NCBI GenBank assembly: GCA_022495995.1
Contig: JAFEMH010002564.1
Span: forward strand, 248,001 to 312,000
From: Adenophora triphylla var. japonica
Taxonomy: Eukaryota > Streptophyta > Magnoliopsida > Asterales > Campanulaceae
Reading direction: 5' to 3'
DNA length: 64,000 bases
In this document: positions 56,533-64,000 of the stretch, piece after piece
How positions within the stretch are numbered: position 1 is the first letter of the stretch
Layout of the letters: each line of letters begins with the position of its first letter
Notes under the pieces: model-generated
Databases searched by the model: none
Told to the model about the DNA's origin: nothing
Seen by the model: the letters and a program-made list of their open reading frames with translations, nothing else
Program-made: the position numbers and the translations under genes

Positions 56533-58143
56533 CTAATGTGTTTGCAAATGGCAATAAGAGGATCTCGAGAAAAGACTTGTCGCCGTCATTCGCCGAGTCT
56601 TCTTCGCCTTTCTTCCCTTTCCTGCCTCGTCGAGTCTTCTTCCTTTTCTTCTCAATAATGCCGGTGATCCCTCATCCCGACCTCTCGGTATCCTCACCGG
56701 AGCCTCCACCAACCCCGTGTCAATAAGCGCTCTCTCTATACGAGCACGAGTCCGTATCTCCTCCCTCCGAGACTCGCCAAATGAGCGACCTCTGACAACC
56801 TTTGTACCGAGCCTCCATATCTCCGACCAAGTCACCTCGATTGGTTATGGCAACTCGCCTTAGCCTCGCCTCCCTCGTAGTCCTACTCGAGTCGCAGCCG
56901 CCTCCCAATAAAGCTCGACGTCTATCCTCCAAGATAACCCGAGTCGCTCCCATCTCCCTCTCGTACTCACCCAAGTGACAAAGCTGGTCAAGATGGTGCT
57001 CTTCCCGCTCCCGAAGATAGCCCCGTGGGAAAGCAAGATATGTCCAAGCCTCGAGAAGAAAGAGAAGCCGGGCCGGATCACTCATGTCCAATGACACCAC
57101 CTCCATGGTCCGGATGTCCTCCCAATCACTCAAAGGCTCCCGTAAAGCCCCAAACCGCCCGGATACTAAGTGGTATGTAGAAGGATGACCAGCAGAATCC
57201 CGGAACCCTCACAAAGATAAGACTCCCGAAATATCCTCCCGGTCCGCAACCTCCAATGAGGTATCCACCAACGGATGTCCGAAGTGGATAGCCTAGCCAT
57301 CATCGCCCTCCCAGCCTACCCCCGTTCCTCGCCGCCTAGGCGCACCTCTCCGAGAAATCACCCAAGGGCACCGAGCCGGCAAAGCCCCGTGCAAAGCCCC
57401 AAGCCTCTCCCCGCAGCCACAAAGTCAACATAGCCTGACTCCCGACCTCATGAAATGGTCTCCCGAGCCATCCCGTCAATCCCATGCAAAGTCTCTCCCA
57501 AAACCAAATGGGACAATATCCTTCCTGCACTCTCGCAGCCTTCGACCATGTCCAAGAGACCACTATGACAGATCCCCACGGACTCAAGCAAGTTGAACAA
57601 AACAGAATACGCAGAGAATGAAAGCATCCATAGCTACCGTGGTCGCAGCCATATCCGGAGACCCAAACCTGCCCGGATATCGAAAGGTCAATCCTATCCG
57701 GGCTACCATCATCCTCTCACTCCTCTCCCAAAGGAATCTCGCAGAAAAGATGCAAGCCTTACCGCCACCGCACGCTCTCCGATCAGCGGAATAGATATAG
57801 CCTCGCCTCGGGACTCCCAATCAAGGCTTTCAAGTCTTCGTGCGTTGGGACAATTTTGTTGTAAGAAAAGCAAGAAACATGTCTCCTGACGTCCTGTAAC
57901 TTTGCCGCGGCTCTCAACAGTCCCAATCGGGCGGAGATCCTCAAATGCCATAAAGACTTGATCTTGAAGAAAGAATCAAGCAGCCCTTGTGATTTTGGAA
58001 GTTATGTCTCGCCCAAGATTGAAGACCGGATAGAAAATGGTCTCGCTTCCCTTTGCAATCTAACGGGCTTCTCCATCGCAAAGTGTTCAAAGATGGTGCT
58101 TTTAGGTCCAAAATATGCTCGGGAACAATTGGGACAAGTCTAG
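56533..58143 (-). pseudogene. aORF1 of A: DUF7745/PMD-like gene
   Basis: Read with frameshifts on minus: LLRAAAKLQDVRRHVSCFSY and NKIVPTHEDLKALIGSP near 57900, SLDMSDPARLLFLLEAW and YLAFPRG near 57060, and a basic C-terminus (RRKGRR ... KGRKAKKTRR). Order and spacing to pol match E1 and B aORF1. No clear ATG; start is approximate. Confidence 0.6.
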
Positions 58144-58209
58144 AGTGAAAATGAAATGAAATGGCTAAGCCTTGCTTTTATTCGTAAAATAACCACTGCA
58201 TTAACCGTT

Positions 58210-58251
58210 AGCCGCACGGCTTCATTTTCCTCAAGGCCATGCCGCACGGCT
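58210..58251 (-). promoter_or_regulatory. Two A-type boxes upstream of A aORF1
   Basis: AGCCGCACGGCT (58210-58221) and TGCCGCACGGCT (58240-58251), with CTTCATT or CTACATTAGCC after them as in the A LTR (GCTTCATTAGCC). Confidence 0.65.
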
Positions 58252-58596
58252 ACATTAGCCCTCTCGCAAAATTCTGCAAAGAACCAAAGTTGCTGCCCAA
58301 GGGAGTTTTCACCCCACTTTTTCAACCAAAACCCGTACAAAAACATATCCGTAAGCCATTCAAGCATTTATATACCATTATAAATCATTTTGGCCCATTT
58401 CAGCCCCAATTCCAAGCAAAAGTCACCCCAAGGCTCGTATAATATGCAAATTGAGAAAGCATAAATTAGAAAAGTAAATAAAATGTACATACAATGTTTT
58501 CGCCCCATCGGCGCCCAAATAAAGCAAAAATAAACGAAGTGTGCATAAAAATTGTTCATTGTTTGTTTTCGTTCCAAATCTATTCTAGAGACCTCC

Positions 58597-61174
58597 TAGG
58601 CCTCCGATTCTTCTTCCTCCTCATCGCCGCTCAACTCATAGATGCTAGCCTCCCTCATCAAGTCCTCCCCGGTCGCTCACGCCGACAAATGGACATTATC
58701 GTGCCCGTACTCACCACCGCTCCTGCACGTCCGGGCTGGGTCCCCGCCCCGAGGCATGGCACCGGGAAGAGTACTCCGAGGCCGACGAGGTAGACGCCGT
58801 GCCCCGACGTGCCGCTCTCTGCGCCTGTGCCCCGTGCATCCGCCGCCGCCTTCGGCGCAGCGCCTTCCTCGAAGAGATCGGCACACGTCCTTCCACCCTA
58901 TTCTCGCCCGACCAGCCTATCATAAGTGCGAGCCGGAACTCCGAGAAAAGAAGAGAAAATCTCGTAAAAAATCTCGTAAAATCTCTTAAAATTGCAAAAA
59001 GCGTAAAATCGAAAGCCGAAAAGGGAAAGACCCTAAAAGTACACTTACAAAGGCTATCAGCGGCAAGGTGTACCGGGGCTCCCTAGCATCGGGACAGTAT
59101 CCTCATCCTCCTCGGCACTCCATGGACCACGTAGGACAAATGCGCAGGAGGGATCGGCGGGTCAAGAGGCTCATCCTCCCCATATCCCCGAGTGACCGCT
59201 AGCTTCACTAGCTTCGTGGCGTCCTCAAGCGCCGCTCCACAAACACAAGCGTAGGGGTGTGCATGTCAGTACTCCTCCGCAGCCCACGCCGCTCGGTACC
59301 TAGCTATCTCATCCTCTGGCTAATCCCCGGGCCGCAAAGATCCGTGCCGGAGGATCGTGTGGAGTAATGGCGTCCAATGGAGGGACATGACCATGCCGCT
59401 CGAGAAACGGTCCCCCAAGTAAATGACATCACATGTCGCCCCAAAGAGCCACCTCCTCTCGCCTCGTCACCTCGATGGCATCTCCCAAAGAAAATCTCCT
59501 GATACCTCGCCCAGGGTAGAAGTCCACTCCGTCGTGCCCATCTCTCGTTGATGACCGGCCTCACCATTTTGTAATCGAAGGTAATCCGGGTCTTCCCGTG
59601 AATTTATCTCTCGCATCTCCTCCAAATAACCATAAAGGTGGAAGATGGTGACATCACTCGCTTTGGTTCCAAGGGAAGAACCCGATCACCTCACAAAACC
59701 AGCCCGCATGTTCAAAACATCAAAAGGTCATTCTCTCTTATAAAAGTCTCAAGACAGAAAAGAGAAAAGAAAAAGAAAGGAGACTACCTCAAGGGCAAAT
59801 GAGAAGCACCATGGAAGCAGCTTTGTTCCGACCGTACATGTCCAACGAGAAGTACAACTCCGCCTAATCCGGCCTCTCCCCAAGAGACCGTCCCTATCCC
59901 ATCCACATCCTCCAAAGAGTCGAGGAGGCAAGTCATGACTAGCGTCCCGTAATTAGCAAAGATAGTGACCGATAGCATCAACCATATGAATGCTCTAGCT
60001 ACCACAAGGGCCACATCATTAGCAAAGAAAGTTCTCGCATGCAAGTCTGAACCGCCACCTCGACGTTCGCGCGTCTCCATCCCCACTGGGAATCACTCAA
60101 ATCCAACCAAAGCCTGGAACTCCTTAGCCGTAATGTGGTCTCTCCAAGTCACGGGCCTCCCGTGAACTGCGCAGCCGCAATAGCCGTAAAATCGGCAGGA
60201 GTCACCGCGCCTCTCCTACCAGTGTGAAAGCTATGTGTACCGGTCCCACCGTAACTCGTAAAGGGCCCGGATCAAGCCCTTGCTCTTAGAGGTGATGTGA
60301 ACACCCCCGCCGATGGCCTCTACAAACGCATCCAGACGGTGAGCTCTCGCACCCGCCTTGGGATTCACCCCATTCTTCTCAAAATCCGGCATCCTCTGCC
60401 AAAGCTTGACCGCTATCTCAGATGGTCCTCTAGACTTGTTCTCCTGTAGACAAGCACAACAAAGAAGTGTGTCAATCATTCATCATTTTCAAAAAACATG
60501 CATATATTCACAAAAGTGCACATGTTTTCAAAAGAAAAGCATTCATACAAGTCTTTTTAGCATCTTTTGCATCAAAAACGTGACTTTCATCATTTGAAAC
60601 ACGTCATTTTAAGCACGTTGCTTTCCTAAGGCACAAAATCACAATTTTCACAATTCTGTGCACATAAGCATTATTTTTTCAAATAAAATGGCATGCATGA
60701 ATCATTTTCATCTTCCAAAATCATGTTTTCTCATTGAAAATCAGAATTTTGACCTAGTTCTAGCACAAGGCAAGAACTCCGTCTCATATTTTGAAAATTC
60801 TCATTCTTACTTCATTTTGCGAAGTGAGTCATTCTCATCAAACAAATTGCACAATGCACATTCTTAGCCTCATAGGTTGTTCATGCATCTCAAAATCATT
60901 CAAAAAATTATTCAAAAATCCTAAAATTCGGGTCAAGCCCTAAATCATTCAAAATTCAAGCAAAATCATCGGATTTGAGCAAAATGAGAATGCTTACCCC
61001 AACCGATCGCGGGTTCGTTGATTTATGCTCCCTTCTTCCCGGGTAAAGCTCCGATGGAGGCGTAAGGAAGTCATACTTCCTCTCCGTCCGAACGAGCTCC
61101 TTTCTCCTCCTTCTCGCAGCCGCGGAGATGTTCCTTCTTGCTTGCCTCGGTATGGGATTGCCCTCCGGATCCAT
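58597..61174 (-). pseudogene. aORF2 of A: spliced plant mobile domain gene
   Basis: Exon 1 from ATG 61174 (MDPEGNPIPRQARRNISAAA) to 60998, donor GTAAGC. Intron 1 60997-60444, acceptor TTGTCTACAG. Exon 2 60443-59788: KSRGPSEIAVKLWQRMPDF, LIRALYELRWDRYT, then AFIWLMLSVTIFANYG and SLEDVDGIGTVSWGEAGLGG, the plant mobile domain core; donor GTAGTC is weak. Exon 3 about 59703-59060 with frameshifts. Last exon ends SGDEEEEESEA at 58597. The same acidic ending as E1 and B supports homology along the whole length. Confidence 0.7.
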
Positions 61175-61320
61175 TCCAATCGATAGAAGCAAAGGGAATT
61201 GAAGAATTTTGAAGAAATTCTCTCCTTTCTCTCTCTCTCTTCCTCGCCAGCTTCTTGGGCGGCAATAATGCCCAATGCCCGTTCAAACCCTCGTTTTAAA
61301 TAACTGAAAAAACAGTCTCT

Positions 61321-61365
61321 AGCCGTACGGCTCCTTTTTCTCCATCTCATGCCGGCGGCTTCATT
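61321..61365 (-). promoter_or_regulatory. A-type boxes upstream of A aORF2
   Basis: AGCCGTACGGCT (61321-61332), a perfect palindrome, and a damaged GCCGGCGGCTTCATT (61351-61365); 147-190 bp before the ATG at 61174. Confidence 0.6.
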
Positions 61366-61559
61366 CGCTCCGAGCGTAAATTACAATCCCGCCCCCGGAC
61401 CTTCCACTTGGGCATGCAATTTCCGTTATCTTTAACCAAGATAACATCTTTTCGTAAAATATCCCTTATCTCTTTAGCAATCAAGCTCTATTCCCAAATA
61501 CCTCCGTTAATTCCGTTATAACGGATAACACTAGGTGACAACCTCCGAATTGTCGTAAC

Positions 61560-62060
61560 TCTAAACTTGTGCTACCTCTATCCGCGAATAGTGACGTATG
61601 CCCAAGTCATTCCAACTTGTGCTACCTCTATCCGCGAATAGTGACGTATGCCCAAGTCATTCCAACTCTGTGCTACCTCTATCAGCGAATAGTGACGTAT
61701 GCCCAAGTCATTCCAACTTGTGCTACCTCTATCCGCGAATAGTGACGTATGCCCAAGTCATTCCAACTTGTGCTACCTCTATCCGCGAATAGTGACGTAT
61801 GCCCAAGTCATTCCAACTTGTGCTACCTCTATCCGCGAATAGTGACGTATGCCCAAGTCATTCCAACTTGTGCTACCTCTATCCGCGAATAGTGACGTAT
61901 GCCCAAGTCATTCCAACTTGTGCTACCTCTATCCGCGAATAGTGACGTATGCCCAAGTCATTCCAACTTGTGCTACCTCTATCCGCGAATAGTGACGTAT
62001 GCCCAAGTCATTCCAACTTGTGCTACCTCTATCCGCGAATAGTGACGTACGCCCAACTGC
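61560..62060. repeat. Tandem array of about 50 bp x 10 in A
   Basis: Unit: CTTGTGCTACCTCTATCCGC then GAATAGTGACGTATGCCCAA and GTCATTCCAA. Copies are almost identical, which points to recent expansion or homogenisation. The open frame across it is the repeat translated. Confidence 0.95.
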
Positions 62061-62330
62061 TACCTCTATGTAGTTAGCCCAACTTAAGTTACCTCTATCT
62101 CCGTCATAAAGAGATAGCGCCATAAGCTCTAGCTTCTTCAGTGACAATCTCCGCATTGTCAATCGTGACACCCAGAATTGTCAATCGTGTGATCTCGCAA
62201 TTGTCAATCGTGTGACAAGTCCAACTGTCAATCGTGTGACATCCAGAATTGTCAATCGTGTGACAAATTTCCAAGAATTGTCAATCGTGTGACGCCTCCG
62301 AATTGTCAAAATCTCAAGGATCCTAGACAT
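62061..62330. repeat. Short repeat AATTGTCAATCGTGTGAC in A
   Basis: About seven copies of an 18-bp-type unit between 62150 and 62310 with variable spacing, preceded by diverged remnants of the 50-bp unit. Confidence 0.8.
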
Positions 62331-62883
62331 CGTTCCTAACTATCTAGTGATGCTTGAACTACGATCAAGGCTTGATTCCTCCGGGATACGTAGGTAGCCT
62401 TTTATAAAAGGTTCAGCCATTCGACCACTTTGGTCACCCTCGTTTCTTTGTCACTCCTCGCGATAAAGCAGGCCCTCATAGAGGTTCGTATATCCGACCA
62501 CCTCGGTCACTTCTAGCATATCCCCAAAGAGGATCAATTGCTTGACCTCCTAGGTCATTTTCTCTTCTATTTCCCCTAGCGAGGGCAGTTTCTCTTCTTC
62601 CTCCCCCAGCGGATCTTTTCCGAACTACGATCTGGCTTGATTCCTCTGGGATACGTAGGTAGCCTACTTTAGGTTCAGCCAATTTGTCACATATGACACC
62701 CCATTCCCCAGCGGATCTTTTCCGAACTACGGCCTGGCTTGATTCCTCCGGATACGTAGGTAGCCTTCCAAAAGGTTCACCCACTCGACCACCTCGGTCA
62801 CCCAATCCGTCTCGGCATTCGCCGCATCGATCCTTTTCTATCGACAACCCCACTCGCCTTGCAAGTGACGTTGCCGAGGGCTT
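62331..62883 (+). other. 3' noncoding region of A with three hairpin motifs
   Basis: GAACTACG ... GGCTTGATTCCTC ... GATACGTAGGTAGCCT at 62355-62400, 62622-62664 and 62724-62766, each followed by TTCAGCCA/TTCACCCA and GACCACCTCGGTCAC-like text. AGTGACGTTGCCGAGGG lies directly before the LTR. No gene. Confidence 0.65.
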
Positions 62884-64000
62884 CGTAAGTACCCAAATCT
62901 GGCTCATGCCTTCCTAAGCTAATTTTCCCGACATTTTCGGTAAGTTTTCCGGTAATTCCCGTATTCTTCCCAAATGCTCCGGAGCATTCCGGAACTGTTT
63001 TTTAATTAAATTAGGCTGAAGGGAATCCTTCCTAATTAAGAAACACGTTTTTCTTAATTAGGAAGAGCCTTCTAGAATAATGCCACCTTGCATGGTTCTA
63101 GAATGCCGAGTCATTCAGATAAGACCGCACGGCCTCATTTGCAAAGGACTCGCAGCCGCACGGCTTCATTAGCCTTATCCAGATTACCTATAAATAGAGG
63201 CCTCCTCTACCCATTTCAAAAACAACAAGACACACAATAGAGATACAATACACTCACAAACACAATCGACGTGAAGAACACCCTCAAGGCTCAAGAAGGC
63301 GAAGAAGAAGCTCAAGAAGCCATCTCCCTCCTCCTTGAAGACCCAAGACGAACCTCTCCTCCTAGCTCCGTCCGAAGAAGCGAAGGAAACGATTGGTAAC
63401 CTCGCACGCCCTAACCTTGCATTTTAATTGATATACTTGCTCATTGCATTCATATATCTTGCTTGGGACTTGGCATTTATTCATAAAGATCATTTCTTTA
63501 TCATTTCCCTTCCCCTTTGCATGCATTAAGACCTCATTTGTCATAAAAATGTAGTCTTTTTCATAAAGGTGCATCCTTTGCACCTAAAACCCCTATTTTC
63601 CAATAAAAATGTTATCTTTATGCATCATTTGCATATAAAGATCAAATCTTTTTCAATAAAAATGCATCCTTTGCATCAAAACCCCTTTTTCAATGCATCA
63701 TTTGCATAAAAATCCTATCTTTATGCATCATTTGCAATAAAGATCCTTTCTTTAAATCAAAAGCATCATTTGCAAACATAAAATGTCATCTTTTCATTAA
63801 AGAGTCATTTTTCATCATGCATTCCCTTTCCCCAACCTTGGAACGGACCGGTGTAAAAGTTCTCATCTTTGCATCGTTCCTTCCATTAAAGGTTCATGAT
63901 TTCTTTAGGAAAAGGATAACCTTGAACCCTATATCTCCGATTATCGCTTAAGAATGAGTATGAAGCCTCTATACGAGCTCGACCGTCTTAAAGCGTAGGA
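62884..64000 (+). repeat. 3' LTR of A, truncated by window end
   Basis: Begins CGTAAGTACCC where the 5' LTR has TGTAAGTACCC, and aligns with 46510 to about 47640, with clustered differences at CAG/CTG sites. Confidence 0.9.

Larger units (their letters stand above)
46510..64000 (+). mobile_element. Ty3/gypsy (Tat/Ogre-like) element A, nearly complete
   Basis: 5' LTR 46510-48111, PBS, leader, gag-pol to 55989, aORF1 and aORF2 on minus, 50-bp tandem array, 3' region, 3' LTR from 62884 off the right edge. Target site ATGAC (46505-46509) is predicted to recur after the 3' LTR. Confidence 0.9.

Noticed and set aside
61598..61792. Open frame with repeated LPLSANSDVCPSHSN peptide
   Set aside because: Product of reading the 50-bp tandem array; no conservation or start context.
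1..64000. Host protein genes, tRNA, rRNA or virus-derived inserts
   Set aside because: Every recognisable coding signature is retroelement-derived, and no cloverleaf or rRNA sequence was recognised by eye; a tool-based scan would be needed to exclude small RNAs.

Overview
The window looks like the repeat-rich, probably heterochromatic DNA of a flowering plant with a large genome. I recognise no host gene, tRNA or rRNA. Nearly all of it belongs to LTR retrotransposons nested in one another. There are three related Ty3/gypsy lineages with the PBS TGGCGACTCC and an extra-gene layout that I recall from the Tat/Ogre group, and one Ty1/copia element that resembles the SIRE/Maximus group. Lineage names come from memory of family features, not from a search.

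Layout. 1-3919: 5' part of a gypsy copy on the minus strand (A-prime), inserted into 3920-11180, an older gypsy copy (E1, pol on minus). E1 is cut at 11181 by a copia element on minus (11181-46178 and beyond). The copia 3' LTR is split by a complete gypsy element B (12099-27978, minus, TSD GGCGG). Copia pol is split by element D (34681-41868, plus, TSD CATAG). Copia gag is cut at 46179 by a minus-oriented D-type LTR, which is itself split at 46510 by gypsy element A (46510 to past 64000, plus). The order of insertion is E1, then copia, then B, D and the D-type LTR, then A inside the latter. A-prime inserted independently into E1.

Gypsy architecture. E1, B and A share one plan: LTR, PBS, leader, gag-pro-pol, then two genes on the opposite strand between integrase and the 3' LTR, then family-specific tandem repeats, a conserved hairpin motif and the 3' LTR. 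The antisense gene next to the LTR (aORF2) is a spliced gene of about four exons with the plant mobile domain signature. The one next to integrase (aORF1) is a roughly 500-codon relative, perhaps DUF7745-like. D keeps only aORF2 exon 1, the repeats and the LTRs, plus an inverted protease fragment, and has no PBS.

Most striking observation. Each gypsy family carries its own version of a CCG-NN-CGG palindrome (A: AGCCGCACGGCT; B: GGTCCGTACGGACC; D/E1: AGTCCGGCCGGACT). Copies lie just upstream of the LTR TATA box and again about 100-190 bp upstream of the antisense genes. Pairing of a motif with element-encoded genes suggests a self-specific regulatory circuit, comparable in logic to the VANC anti-silencing proteins of VANDAL transposons. 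This is a hypothesis.

Most coding regions are broken by stops and frameshifts. The copia RT-RNase H (33194-34680), a copia extra gene (30986-32518), E1 integrase and E1 aORF1 are the best preserved. Many mismatches between paired LTRs of A and B fall at CAG/CTG sites, so some lesions may be sequencing artefacts.
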